From: Stutzerimonas stutzeri
GTDB taxonomy: Bacteria > Pseudomonadota > Gammaproteobacteria > Pseudomonadales > Pseudomonadaceae
Direction of reading: 5' to 3'
Length of the DNA: 64,000 nucleotides
Assembly: GCA_019056435.1 (NCBI GenBank)
Contig: CP077641.1
Location: 1,984,001 to 2,048,000 of the forward strand
The position numbers and the translations under genes were made by a program. How positions within the stretch are numbered: the first letter of the stretch is position 1; each line of letters starts with the position of its first letter. The notes under the pieces are model-generated. The model did not search any database. It worked only from the letters and a program-made list of their open reading frames with translations, and was not told where the DNA came from. Shown here in pieces: positions 1-8,681 of this stretch.

Positions 1-644
1 CTCTGCTGCAGCCGCTGGCCTACGGTTGGCTTGCGCTGCCGCTGCACCTGCTGGCCGTGCTGTACAGCCTGGGCCGAGGCGATTTCAAGCGGGAACTGGG
101 GCCGTTTCGCGATGCCTGGCACCGTGGCGACGAAGAGGCGGCCGCGCTGGTTGCCGAGCGCGACCTGAATCTCTCGGCCGAGGATGCACCTGGGCTGCTG
201 CGCGCGGTCGAGGCGCAGCTCTTGTGGCGCAGCCACCAGGGCTTCTTCGCGGTGATCTTCTGGTACTTGCTGCTGGGGCCGATGGCGGCGCTGGCCTATC
301 GCTTGCTGGTGCTCTGCGTGGCCCATGGTCGCAGCGAGGCCCTGCGTGAGCGGGCCGGATCATTGCTGCATGCCTTCGATTGGCTCCCGGTGCGGGTACT
401 GCTGGCCAGTTTTGGCCTGGTCGGCAATTTCGTCGCGCTGCACCACGCCGTGCTCAAGGACTTGCTGCACTGGGACATTCCCGCCCGCCGGTTGCTCGCC
501 GAAGCCGGCCCGGCCGCGGCGGATCTCGGCGAATCAGCCACGGGCGAAGCCGGCCTTGCGCGGCTCGACAGCCTGGCGGCCATGCTGGTGCGCACGCGCC
601 TGCTCTGGTACGCCGTCATCGCCGGCTGGACCCTGGTTGCCTGA
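1..644 (+). CDS. ampE: AmpE-like inner-membrane protein (5' end outside window)
   Basis: The reading frame is open from the first bases of the window, so only the C-terminal ~213 residues are present. The protein resembles AmpE, the membrane protein encoded with AmpD and linked to beta-lactamase induction and cell-wall recycling signalling. Visible features are hydrophobic segments (around FFAVIFWYLLLGPMAAL, and a final LLWYAVIAGWTLVA helix) and the aromatic, Arg-rich loops typical of the family. A GTG at 57 lies inside the conserved region and is not the real start. ampD would be expected just upstream. Assignment rests on overall resemblance, not on a catalytic motif. Confidence 0.75.
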   Translation, partial: LLQPLAYGWLALPLHLLAVLYSLGRGDFKRELGPFRDAWHRGDEEAAALVAERDLNLSAEDAPGLLRAVEAQLLWRSHQGFFAVIFWYLLLGPMAALAYRLLVLCVAHGRSEALRERAGSLLHAFDWLPVRVLLASFGLVGNFVALHHAVLKDLLHWDIPARRLLAEAGPAAADLGESATGEAGLARLDSLAAMLVRTRLLWYAVIAGWTLVA

Positions 645-757
645 TCGTCGCGGCATGCTCAGTCGTGCCGCGGCAGCTCCCCATCCGATAAGTACGCTGT
701 ATAGGCCGGAATCGACGCGCCTTCTGCCAGTTGTGGTGCTGTCAGGGTGCCACTACC

Positions 758-784
758 TTAAGTTGCGATATCCGGGACCGATAT
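758..784 (+). promoter_or_regulatory. candidate FliA (sigma-28) promoter
   Basis: TTAAGTTG at 758-765, an 11-base spacer and ACCGATAT at 777-784 resemble the flagellar sigma factor consensus TAAAGTTT-N11-GCCGATAA. It lies about 70 bases before the chemoreceptor start, which is where a chemotaxis-class promoter would be expected. The match is imperfect, so this is inference. Confidence 0.5.
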
Positions 785-853
785 CCCTGAGTGGTCACTG
801 GCCTCCTGACGAGCCCCCGCGGCGCGCAAGAATATAAAAATGGGAGAGCGTCC

Positions 854-2881
854 TTGAAAATCCTGTTGCATCCCGCCATTGCTTTCATGAACCGGCTCAG
901 TTTCGGCATGAAGTTCAGCCTGATCAGCGTGCTGTTCTTCGTGCCAATGCTGCTGACCAATTTCTATCTGGTGCGCGACTCGTACCGCCAGTTCGTCGGC
1001 ACCCGCACCGAACTGCAAAGCCTGTCGCTGCTCGGCACCGCCATGCAGTTGCGCCGAGACGCGCAGGACTGGAAGGACCTGGTCGAGATCGAAGGCATCA
1101 TCGGCCAGACCGGCGAGGATCAAGCCCTCAAGACGCGCCTGGCAAAGGTGGAGGCTGACCTTGAGGCGCGTGTCCGGGCGCTTGAGCCGGTCAGCGAGCA
1201 TCCCGAGCAGGTCGCTGAGTTCACTGCCCGCCGCGACGAGCTGGCAGCCGCCCTGCAGGCGGCGCGCAATCAGCAGTCGCTGCAGGCCAAGGCGGCGATG
1301 GCACGGGCGCTGCTCGGCCAGTCTCAGGTGATGATCAAGCTGGTCGCCAGCCAGTCCGGCATGAGCCAGGACGCCCATCGCGACGTGCGCCTGCTGACCG
1401 AACTGCTCAGCTCGGTCACCCCGGGCATCACCGCGACGCTGGGCGAGGGGCGGGCGGTGGGCGCCTACACCTTCGGCCAGGGCTACCTGAACTCGGATGC
1501 CAGCAACAAGCTCGACGATTTGCTGCTCGAGCTGGAAAAGCAGGACGTGCAGTACGGCGCGCAACTGCAGGACGTGCTCGGCAGCGCCAAGGCCGCGCAG
1601 CGGCTCGATGGGCTGGCGCGCGCCAGTCGTGAATCGCTGCAGTTGAGCAACGAGCTGTTCCAGGATCAGGTGATCATGGCCGAATCGCTCGAAGGCCCCT
1701 GGGAAGATTTCTACGAGCGGGTCAGTGCGGAGATGGCCAAGACCCATGCGCTCAATGATGCCGTGCTGACGCTGCTCGACGAGGAGCTGGCCCAGCGGCT
1801 CGGTGAGAAGCAGTTGATGATGACTGTCCTGCTGGCCGCGCTGGCGCTGGTATTCCTGCTCGTCGTCTACCTCTACAGCGGATTCTACGTGTCCACCCGC
1901 GCCTCGCTGCGCAGCCTTGGCGCGACCATGGATCGTGTGGCGGCCGGCGACATGACGGCGCAATTCGCCGTGCAGAGCCGCGACGAGCTCGGCGAGCTGG
2001 GCCAGGTGTTCAATCAGACCGTGGCGCGCATTCGCGAGCTGATCGAACGTGTCGGCCTGACGGTCGGCGAGGTTGAGCGTCAGGCGGCACGCGTGGAGCA
2101 GGTATCCGGGCAGAGCAACCAGACCGTGTCCGAGCAGCGTGCGCAGATCGAGCAGGTCGCCACGGCCATGAACCAGATGTCGGCGACTGCACAGGAGGTT
2201 GCGAGCAGCGCCGAGTCCGCTGTTGGCAGCGCGCAGGACGTCAATGAGGAAACCGTCACCGGCCGCGGGCTCGTGGAAGCGCAGGTGGGCGGCATCGAGC
2301 GACTGGCCGAAGCCATCGAGCGCTCGGTCGGGGTGATCAACAAACTGGCCGACGACAGCACGGCGATCAGCCAGGTGCTGGACGTGATCAAGGGCGTCGC
2401 CGAGCAGACCAACCTGCTGGCGCTCAATGCGGCCATCGAAGCGGCGCGCGCTGGTGAGCAGGGGCGCGGCTTCGCCGTGGTGGCTGACGAGGTGCGCAAC
2501 CTGGCCCGGCGCACCCAGCAATCGACCGAGGAAATCGAGCAGATGATCGGCCGGCTGCAAGGTGGCGTCGGCGCCGCGGTCAAGACGATGCACGCCAGCC
2601 ATGCGCTGGCCGACGAAACGGTCGGCCAGTCGGCACAGGTGCGTCAGGCGCTGGAGAACATCCTCGCGGCGGTTGGCACCATCGTCGATCAGAACCAGCA
2701 GATTGCCGCCGCTGCCGAGCAACAGACCGCCGTCGCGCACGACATCGATCAGAACATCGTCGCGATCAACGAAGCCGGTGAACGCACCGCCGCGGGCGCT
2801 GGCCATACCGAGCAGGCGAGCCGCGAACTGTCGCAGTTGGTCGGCCAGCTGCAGCAGCTGATCGGCGCATTCCGCGTCTGA
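854..2881 (+). CDS. methyl-accepting chemotaxis protein
   Basis: Transmembrane chemoreceptor of about 675 residues that passes ligand signals to CheA/CheW. One N-terminal membrane helix (about residues 21-40) is followed by a ~280-residue periplasmic, mostly helical sensor region with no recognised ligand motif. A second helix lies near 320-345, then a HAMP segment and the cytoplasmic methylation/signalling domain. The hairpin tip [18 protein letters not shown] is around residue 516. I chose TTG at 854 because GGAGAG sits just before it. ATG at 887 is the alternative, and GTG at 791 has no ribosome site. It stands alone after a FliA-like promoter. The ligand cannot be told from the sequence. 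Confidence 0.9.
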   Translation: MKILLHPAIAFMNRLSFGMKFSLISVLFFVPMLLTNFYLVRDSYRQFVGTRTELQSLSLLGTAMQLRRDAQDWKDLVEIEGIIGQTGEDQALKTRLAKVEADLEARVRALEPVSEHPEQVAEFTARRDELAAALQAARNQQSLQAKAAMARALLGQSQVMIKLVASQSGMSQDAHRDVRLLTELLSSVTPGITATLGEGRAVGAYTFGQGYLNSDASNKLDDLLLELEKQDVQYGAQLQDVLGSAKAAQRLDGLARASRESLQLSNELFQDQVIMAESLEGPWEDFYERVSAEMAKTHALNDAVLTLLDEELAQRLGEKQLMMTVLLAALALVFLLVVYLYSGFYVSTRASLRSLGATMDRVAAGDMTAQFAVQSRDELGELGQVFNQTVARIRELIERVGLTVGEVERQAARVEQVSGQSNQTVSEQRAQIEQVATAMNQMSATAQEVASSAESAVGSAQDVNEETVTGRGLVEAQVGGIERLAEAIERSVGVINKLADDSTAISQVLDVIKGVAEQTNLLALNAAIEAARAGEQGRGFAVVADEVRNLARRTQQSTEEIEQMIGRLQGGVGAAVKTMHASHALADETVGQSAQVRQALENILAAVGTIVDQNQQIAAAAEQQTAVAHDIDQNIVAINEAGERTAAGAGHTEQASRELSQLVGQLQQLIGAFRV

Positions 2882-2963
2882 TTAGCATCGCCGTTTATCG
2901 GCCCGCCTGAACAGCGCCTCGCGGCCCCGGGTCTGCCGAACAGGCATTTCCGGGAGCTGCTCC

Positions 2964-3847
2964 ATGGCCAGTACCGCGAAAAAACCGACCCCGCCCTGTG
3001 GGACGAGGTCAAGCAGGCGGTTACCGCCGGCGACAAGGGCGGCAAGCCCGGCCAGTGGTCCGCGCGCAAGGCGCAGTACGCCGTGCAGGAGTACAAGAAG
3101 CGCGGCGGCGGCTACGAGGGCCGGAAGTCGGCCGACAACCACCTGCGCGAGTGGACCCGCGAAGACTGGGGCACCGAGTCGGGCAAGCCGTCCGGCGAGA
3201 CGGGCGAGCGCTACCTGCCCAAGCACGCGCGTGAGTCGTTGAGCGACGCGGAATATGCCCGCACCACGCGCAAGAAACGCGCGGACTCGCGGCGCGGGCG
3301 GCAGCACTCGCCCCAGCCCGAGGACGTGGCACGCAAGGCCAGCCGTGAACGCGAGCCGGCATTGAGCGGCCTGAACAAGGCTGAGCTGATGCGCCGGGCG
3401 GCCAAGCGCAACATTCGCGGCCGTTCGAGCATGAAGAAGGACGAACTGGTCGCCGCACTGCAGCGCGAGGGGGGAGCGATGAGCACGTCTGACGAACAGG
3501 CCCGTCGCGACACCCGTGACGAATTCCAGCGTGTCGTGAACATGGCGCCTGCAACGCTGCGGCGTTGGCTCGACAGCGAGCAGAGTCGCAGTGTCGGCAT
3601 GACCGCCAATGGCGAGAAGGTATCGTCGCCCGCCGATGGTGAGGCGGTGGGGCACCATATGGGCGAGCGTATCCTCGCGCTCAAGGACACCCGTCAGGCC
3701 GATCTTGACGAGGATGACTACCAGGCCATGCGCAAGGTCATCGGCTACGTGCACCGACACCTGGCGCAGCGCCCCAAGGGCGAGTTGCGCGACAGCCGCT
3801 GGCGCCATTCGCTGATGAACTGGGGGCACGATCCGCTGGCGGACTGA
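2964..3847 (+). pseudogene. DUF5872 / Rho_N-like / DUF3140 fusion protein, frameshifted at start codon
   Basis: The conserved reading frame runs open from the preceding stop at 2881 to the stop at 3847 but has no ATG, GTG or TTG before 3083, which is inside the conserved part. An ATG at 2964 with GGGAG at 2952-2956 lies in the wrong frame. Adding one base next to 2970 would give an N-terminus MA(K/S)YREKTDPALWDEVK, matching the DUF5872 family. Domains in order are DUF5872 with a lysine-rich GGKPGQWSARKAQ stretch, a Rho_N/SAP-like helix pair (LNKAELMRRAAKRNIRGRSS), and a DUF3140 C-terminus from the Met codon at 3479. Function is unknown; the basic N-terminus and SAP-like motif suggest nucleic-acid contact. 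A missing base or sequencing error is likely. Confidence 0.7.
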
Positions 3848-3854
3848 GCCGAGG

Positions 3855-4634
3855 CTACGCCCAGCCGAACAGGTCGCAGCTGTTGCGATAGCTTGCTTCG
3901 GCCAGCTCCTCGGCACTGATGCCGCGCAGCTCGGCGAGCTCACGGCAGATGTCGGGTAGAAATTCCGGGCTGTTGCGTTCGCCGGCGTGGCTGTGCGGCG
4001 TGATGTCGGGGGCGTCGGTTTCCAGCACGATGCTGTCGAGCGGCAATTGCTGAAGTACCCGGTGCATCCGGTGCGCCTGCGGCCAGGTCCCGGCACCGCC
4101 GAGGCCGAGCTTGAAACCGAGCTTGATGTACTCCCGTGCTTCCTCCCAGCTGCCGCTGAAGGCATGGGCAATGCCGGTGCGCTTGAGCTTGTAGCGCTTG
4201 AGCGTAGCGATCATGTCCGCATGCGCGCGGCGCACGTGCAGCAGCACCGGCAATTCGAATTCATTGGCCAGGCCGAGTTGCGCCTCGAGCAGGGCCTGCT
4301 GGCGCGGCTTGTCCGGATCTTCGATGTAATAGTCCAGGCCGATCTCGCCGATGGCGCAGAGCTTGTCGGCGCTGCGCAGGCGCTCCAGCCAGCCGCGCAG
4401 CCGGTCGAGATGTTCGGGGCGATGGTCCTGCAGGAACACCGGATGCAGGCCGAGCGCGGCGTAGACGGCGGGTGCGTCTTCGGCCAGCTGCCAGACCCGC
4501 GCCCAATTGGCCTCATGGACGCCAAGCACCAAGATGCGCTCGACGCCTGCCGCGTGGCAGCGGTCGAGCACCGCCTGCCGGTCATGGTCGAAAGGGTCGA
4601 AGTCGAGATGCGTGTGGGTGTCGATCAGTGGCAC
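3855..4634 (-). CDS. TatD-family metal-dependent hydrolase
   Basis: A 259-residue TIM-barrel amidohydrolase of the TatD family, whose members act as metal-dependent DNases or related hydrolases in the cytoplasm. The metal-site motifs are all present: DTHTHLD (His7, His9) near the N-terminus, GEIGLDYY with its Glu, LLHVRRAH, GIAHAFSG, and the terminal ETDAPDITP. Length is normal for the family. It is closer to the YjjV-type branch than to TatD itself, judged by eye. It follows the small DUF gene by 19 bases on the same strand, so co-transcription is likely. Confidence 0.88.
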   Translation of the reverse strand: MPLIDTHTHLDFDPFDHDRQAVLDRCHAAGVERILVLGVHEANWARVWQLAEDAPAVYAALGLHPVFLQDHRPEHLDRLRGWLERLRSADKLCAIGEIGLDYYIEDPDKPRQQALLEAQLGLANEFELPVLLHVRRAHADMIATLKRYKLKRTGIAHAFSGSWEEAREYIKLGFKLGLGGAGTWPQAHRMHRVLQQLPLDSIVLETDAPDITPHSHAGERNSPEFLPDICRELAELRGISAEELAEASYRNSCDLFGWA

Positions 4635-4653
4635 GGCTGGGGGCTCCGATGGT

Positions 4654-4899
4654 TCAAGAGGCCTTGTCTTCCTCGATCTGGATGTCGCTCACGCCGAGCT
4701 CGGCCATGCGACTGTGCTCGCTCTTGCGCTCAGGACTCTCCCAGGGCGCATCCGTGGCGGCACGCGGCTCACGCACATGATGCAGGAGGATTTCCAGTTC
4801 GGCCTGTTCCATGTTCGGCTCATCGAACGAACTGAGCGTGAGCGAGGCCGGGTTGCCGTTGATCAGGTAGTGGATGCGGTAGCGTTTCAGTTCGGTCAT
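4654..4899 (-). CDS. small conserved hypothetical protein
   Basis: An 81-residue acidic, cytoplasmic-looking protein beginning MTELKRYRIHYLINGN. I chose the ATG at 4899 because GAGGCC lies just before it and the upstream in-frame extension is low-complexity antisense-like sequence. It has no signal peptide or membrane segment and no catalytic motif. The N-terminal half looks like a beta hairpin (RYRIHYLINGNPASLTL), and the C-terminus is charged (IQIEEDKAS). It lies between the Ada-like gene and the TatD-family gene on the same strand with short gaps. I do not recognise a function. Confidence 0.65.
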   Translation of the reverse strand: MTELKRYRIHYLINGNPASLTLSSFDEPNMEQAELEILLHHVREPRAATDAPWESPERKSEHSRMAELGVSDIQIEEDKAS

Positions 4900-4948
4900 G
4901 GCGGCCTCGGATCGTCGGACTGTGTAGCATCCGACCGCCGATTCGTCC

Positions 4949-5986
4949 TCAGGCTCCCGGTTTTTCCTGCTCGGATTCAAGCAGAGCGGCCTTGCGCTCG
5001 ATTCCCCAGCGATAACCGGTCAACGACCGATTGGCGCCGACCACCCGGTGGCAGGGCACCAGCAGACCGACCGGGTTGCTGGCGCAGGCGCGGGCGACGG
5101 CACGCGCGTGGGTGCCCAGGTGTTCGGCCAGCTCACCGTAGCGGCGGGTCTCGCCGACCGGAATGTCGCGCAGGGCTTGCCAGACCCGCTGCTGGAAGGC
5201 GCTGCCGCGCAGATCCAGCGGCAGGCGGGCCGCGCGCGTGGGCTCCTGCAGCTGAGCCACGACCGCTTCCAGCCAGGCACCCAGGCCTGGCTGGTCGCGA
5301 ACCAGCTCGGCGGCGGCGAAACGTGACTGCAGCTCGGCAACCAACGCGTCCTCGCGATCACCGAACAGCAGCGCACAGATACCACGCTCGCTCGCGGCGA
5401 TCGCCAGCAATCCCAGCGGGCAGTCGCCAATCGCAAAGCGCAGCGCTTCTCCCTGCGCTTTGCGCCGCCGCTGGGCCGGACTCAGCGCCGTGCTGTGCTG
5501 ATAAGCACCCCGGGTGCTACCAAAGCCGGCATCCAGCGCCGCGCCGAGGACCGAGTCGGCGCCGGCCAGTGCCACTTCCAGCCGAGCCTGGCGGCGCGCG
5601 GCGGACCAGGCACGTGGGGTCATCCCGGTGCGGGCCTTGAACGCGCGGGCCAGATGCGAAGGGGAAAGGCCGATGCGGGCAGCCAGCTGCGCGAGCGGCA
5701 TCGCCCCGTCGTGGTCGTCCAGCAGCCGACAGGCTGCAATCACCAGCGCGTCCATCTGTTCGGCCGGGCTTTGGCCGTGCGGCGAGCACCGCTTGCAGGG
5801 GCGAAAGCCGGCGGATTCGGCTTCCTTTGTGCCGCTGTAGAAACTCACCCCGTCCCGCCGCGGGCGGCGTGCCGGGCAGCTGGGGCGGCAATAGATGCCG
5901 GTCGAGTGCACGGCGAAGACGAACCGGCCGTCGAACGTTTCGTCTCGGTCGCAGAGCGCTTGCCAGCAGCGGTCCAGGTCGAACAT
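4949..5986 (-). CDS. ada: Ada-like bifunctional methyltransferase/transcriptional regulator
   Basis: A 345-residue three-part DNA-repair protein of the adaptive response to alkylation. The N-terminal zinc domain carries Cys33, Cys37, Cys64 and Cys67 (YCRPSC and PCKRC), matching the four zinc/phosphotriester cysteines of E. coli Ada. An AraC-type helix-turn-helix follows (GLSPSHLARAFKARTGMTP). The C-terminal O6-alkylguanine transferase domain has the acceptor Cys312 in VPCHRVVG. The start at 5986 has GGAG six bases upstream. A much longer in-frame extension to 7231 runs antisense to the kinase gene and is rejected. No neighbouring alkB is visible. Confidence 0.93.
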   Translation of the reverse strand: MFDLDRCWQALCDRDETFDGRFVFAVHSTGIYCRPSCPARRPRRDGVSFYSGTKEAESAGFRPCKRCSPHGQSPAEQMDALVIAACRLLDDHDGAMPLAQLAARIGLSPSHLARAFKARTGMTPRAWSAARRQARLEVALAGADSVLGAALDAGFGSTRGAYQHSTALSPAQRRRKAQGEALRFAIGDCPLGLLAIAASERGICALLFGDREDALVAELQSRFAAAELVRDQPGLGAWLEAVVAQLQEPTRAARLPLDLRGSAFQQRVWQALRDIPVGETRRYGELAEHLGTHARAVARACASNPVGLLVPCHRVVGANRSLTGYRWGIERKAALLESEQEKPGA

Positions 5987-6142
5987 CGGTGGGCTCCGTG
6001 AGTGGATGACACGATTGTCTCCCCGGCGCGGCTTCGCGCCAATCCGAAGTACGCTTTCAAACTGGCTACCGAGCATGGAAGGGCCGTGACGATTGCCGTA
6101 ACCTGCAGATCTGCATAGCCAAACAGGGTCTGTGAGCCGCTG

Positions 6143-7033
6143 ATGAAAACGCCAAAACGACTCGAGCCGTTGGTCGAGGATGGGCTGATCGACGAAGTAC
6201 TGCGCCCGCTGATGAGCGGCAAGGAGGCAGCGGTCTACGTGGTGCGCTGCGGTGACGAGCTGCGTTGCGCCAAGGTGTACAAGGAAGCGAACAACCGCAG
6301 TTTCCGCCAGGCCGTGAAATATCAGGAAGGACGCAAGGTGCGCAGCAGCCGCGACGCCCGCGCGATGGCCAAGGGCTCCAAGCACGGGCGCAAGGAAAAG
6401 GAAGAAAACTGGCAGAACGCCGAAGTGGCTGCGTTGTACCGACTGGCTCAGGCAGGCGTGCGAGTGCCCAAGCCTTACGATTTTCTCGATGGCGTGCTGC
6501 TGATGGAAATGGTCAGCGACGAAGATGGCGATGCCGCGCCGCGCCTGAATGACGTCGAATTGCATCCCGACGACGCCCGCGAGTTCCATGCGTTCATGAT
6601 CGGCGAAGTGGTCAAGATGCTCTGTGCCGGGCTGGTGCACGGCGATCTTTCCGAGTTCAACGTGCTGCTGGACGAGCACGGCCCGGTCATCATCGACCTG
6701 CCACAGGCGGTCGACGCGGCGGGCAACAACCATGCGTTCGACATGCTCGAGCGCGACGTTGGCAACATGTCGGCCTATTTCGGGCGCTTCGCACCCGAGC
6801 TCAAGTTCACGCGTTATGCCAAGGAAATGTGGGCGCTCTATCAGGAAGGCAAGCTGACGCCCGAGACCGAGCTGACCGGTGAGTTCGCCGAAGCGGAGGA
6901 TGCGGCGGACATCGATGCGGTGATGCGGGAGATCAAGGCCACCCTGGCCGAGCAGGCGCGCAAGGAGGCGGCACGCGAGGCGGTGGATCAGCCGAGGGAC
7001 GAGGTGCCCGAGCCGCCTTGGATGAAGGGCTGA
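6143..7033 (+). CDS. RIO1-like serine protein kinase (PA4780 family)
   Basis: A 296-residue atypical protein kinase of the RIO group. It has the glycine-poor nucleotide loop GKEAAVYVVR, a catalytic-type lysine at about residue 44 (CAKVYKE), the catalytic loop VHGDLSEFNVLLD with Asp168, and the metal-binding IIDLPQAVD. A basic stretch rich in Lys/Arg lies at residues 70-88, as in other bacterial RIO proteins. The substrate in bacteria is not established. It is divergent from ada and stands as a single gene. All key kinase residues are present, so it should be active. Confidence 0.88.
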   Translation: MKTPKRLEPLVEDGLIDEVLRPLMSGKEAAVYVVRCGDELRCAKVYKEANNRSFRQAVKYQEGRKVRSSRDARAMAKGSKHGRKEKEENWQNAEVAALYRLAQAGVRVPKPYDFLDGVLLMEMVSDEDGDAAPRLNDVELHPDDAREFHAFMIGEVVKMLCAGLVHGDLSEFNVLLDEHGPVIIDLPQAVDAAGNNHAFDMLERDVGNMSAYFGRFAPELKFTRYAKEMWALYQEGKLTPETELTGEFAEAEDAADIDAVMREIKATLAEQARKEAAREAVDQPRDEVPEPPWMKG

Positions 7034-7203
7034 ACTGGCTCCTCGCGGCGGTACATCGCGCAGCGATTCCATTCGACCTTCCCAACGGGCGCGGAGGGTA
7101 TCGTCTGTCGGCATTGGCTCGATGGACGAGTGAATTCGGCCCTCATGCCAACGGACGGGCCCGTACGCGCGCCCGTACGCGCTAAGCAAGGTACCGACTT
7201 TGC

Positions 7204-7221
7204 GGGCGAATTCATTCGCCC
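7204..7221. repeat. REP-like palindrome at the end of the efflux operon
   Basis: GGGCGAATTCATTCGCCC is a perfect 18-base palindrome of the same type as those at 32045, 37684-38261 and 48314. It overlaps the 3' end of the outer-membrane factor gene and supplies its last codons and stop codon. The intergenic stretch 7034-7203 also holds a direct repeat of CCCGTACGCG near 7165-7185. Confidence 0.75.
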
Positions 7222-8681
7222 CGGGGCTCACCTTCCGCCGTTACCCCATCAGCCTGCCACCCACCGCCCAGCGCCACGAACAACGCCACCTGCGCGGTCG
7301 CCAGGGCGGTGCGGCCCTGCAAGGCCTGCTGCCGCGCCCGTAACGAGCCACGCTGGGCATCGAGCACTTCGTTGAGGTTCGCCTCCCCCAGGCGATAGCT
7401 CTTCTGCGCCAACGCGTAGGCGTACTGGCGATGGCGCAGCGTCCGGCGCAGCGAGTCCAGCCGGCGTTGTTGTCCGTCGATGCGCACCAGTGACCGTTCG
7501 ACCTCTTCCAGGGCCTCGGCCAGTGCCTGCTGAAAGCTCAGATAGGCGCCTTCGCCCTCGACATCGGCCAGGTCGATGGCCGCACCGCGTCGTCGGTAAT
7601 CGAGGAAGGGCAGGCCGAAGGTCGCGCCGAGGCGGGCAAAGTTCGAGGCGCTGGAGAAGGCGTCACCCAGCGCCAGGCCAGATCGGCCCACGGCGGCTTG
7701 CACCGCCAGGGTCGGGAACAGGTCGCGACGGGCCGCCAGCGACTGCAGCTGCGCCGCTTGCAGTTGCGTGGCTTCGGCAATGAGATCGGGGCGCCGGCGC
7801 AGCAGGTCGATGGGCTGCCCCGGTGGAATCGGCTGGCCTGCCAGCGGAACCCTGGCGGAGGCGCCCAGCTGGCGAGCGGTGGTGCCGGGCGGTTCGGCCA
7901 GCAGGGTATCCAGCGCCAGGCGCGCTTCGGCGAGGTCGATGTCCAGTGCATCGAGGTCGGCTTCCAGCGACGCCCGCTCGGCGGCACTGGCCTCGACATC
8001 CAGCCGCGTGACCTCACCGGCATCGAACAGGCGGCCGGCGATGCGTTCGAGTTCCCTGGCCAGCTCTATGCCTTCGACCAGCAGCGCCCGCTGGCCTTCC
8101 AGGGCGCGCAGCTGCACGTAGCCCTGCGCCGCGTTCGAGGCGACGGCCAGGCGAGCAGCGATCGCCTGGGCCTGTGCCGAGCGGATCTGCTGGCGGGCAC
8201 TGTCGGTTCGCGCACGGGTGGCGCCGAAGATATCCAGTTCCCAGCTGGCCTGTAGCGCCAACTCCCAATTGTCGAAGGTGATGACGTCGTCATCGGGGAT
8301 GAACTGCCCGACCGGGCTGTTCGGGTCGGGCTCGCTGTCATTCTCGATCCACTGGCGGCTGGCCGAGCCGGGCAGATCAATCGTCGGAAAAAGTCCGGCA
8401 CGGGCCTGGCGCAGCTGCGCGCGTGCCGTGTCGACGCGCAGCATGGCCTGGCGGATGTCGCGGTTGTTGTCCAATGCCTGGCGCACCAGACCGGTGAGCG
8501 CCGGATCCTCGAACAGCTGCCACCAGGTGGCCAGGGCCTCGGTGTCTGCCGGTTGCTGGCGCACGGCATGAAACCAGGTGTCGGGTACATCCGGCTGCGG
8601 GCGCTCCGGCACGTTCGAGCAGGCACCCAGCGCGAGGGCCAGCGCCCAGGCCAGCGGCTGGAGAGGCAGGCGGCCGGTCAT
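7212..8681 (-). CDS. RND efflux outer-membrane factor lipoprotein (NodT/OprM family)
   Basis: A 489-residue outer-membrane channel component of a tripartite efflux pump. The N-terminal signal ends in a lipobox with Cys21 (LALGAC). Two outer-membrane-efflux repeats follow, each with long helical hairpins rich in Ala, Leu, Gln and Arg, and the characteristic LLRRRPDLIAEATQLQAA segment. The start at 8681 has GGAGG a few bases upstream and overlaps the pump stop by four bases, so it is translated with the pump. The last residues and stop lie inside a REP-like palindrome. The pump substrate is unknown. Confidence 0.9.
   Translation of the reverse strand: MTGRLPLQPLAWALALALGACSNVPERPQPDVPDTWFHAVRQQPADTEALATWWQLFEDPALTGLVRQALDNNRDIRQAMLRVDTARAQLRQARAGLFPTIDLPGSASRQWIENDSEPDPNSPVGQFIPDDDVITFDNWELALQASWELDIFGATRARTDSARQQIRSAQAQAIAARLAVASNAAQGYVQLRALEGQRALLVEGIELARELERIAGRLFDAGEVTRLDVEASAAERASLEADLDALDIDLAEARLALDTLLAEPPGTTARQLGASARVPLAGQPIPPGQPIDLLRRRPDLIAEATQLQAAQLQSLAARRDLFPTLAVQAAVGRSGLALGDAFSSASNFARLGATFGLPFLDYRRRGAAIDLADVEGEGAYLSFQQALAEALEEVERSLVRIDGQQRRLDSLRRTLRHRQYAYALAQKSYRLGEANLNEVLDAQRGSLRARQQALQGRTALATAQVALFVALGGGWQADGVTAEGEPRGE

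Noticed and set aside
758..2806. 682-codon open frame antisense to the first chemoreceptor
   Set aside because: It mirrors a clearly conserved MCP gene; the translation is low-complexity and has no recognisable domain. Long antisense frames are common at this GC content.
5987..7231. In-frame N-terminal extension of the Ada-like gene
   Set aside because: It lies antisense to the RIO kinase gene and encodes no conserved domain; the ATG at 5986 has a good ribosome site and gives the normal Ada N-terminus.
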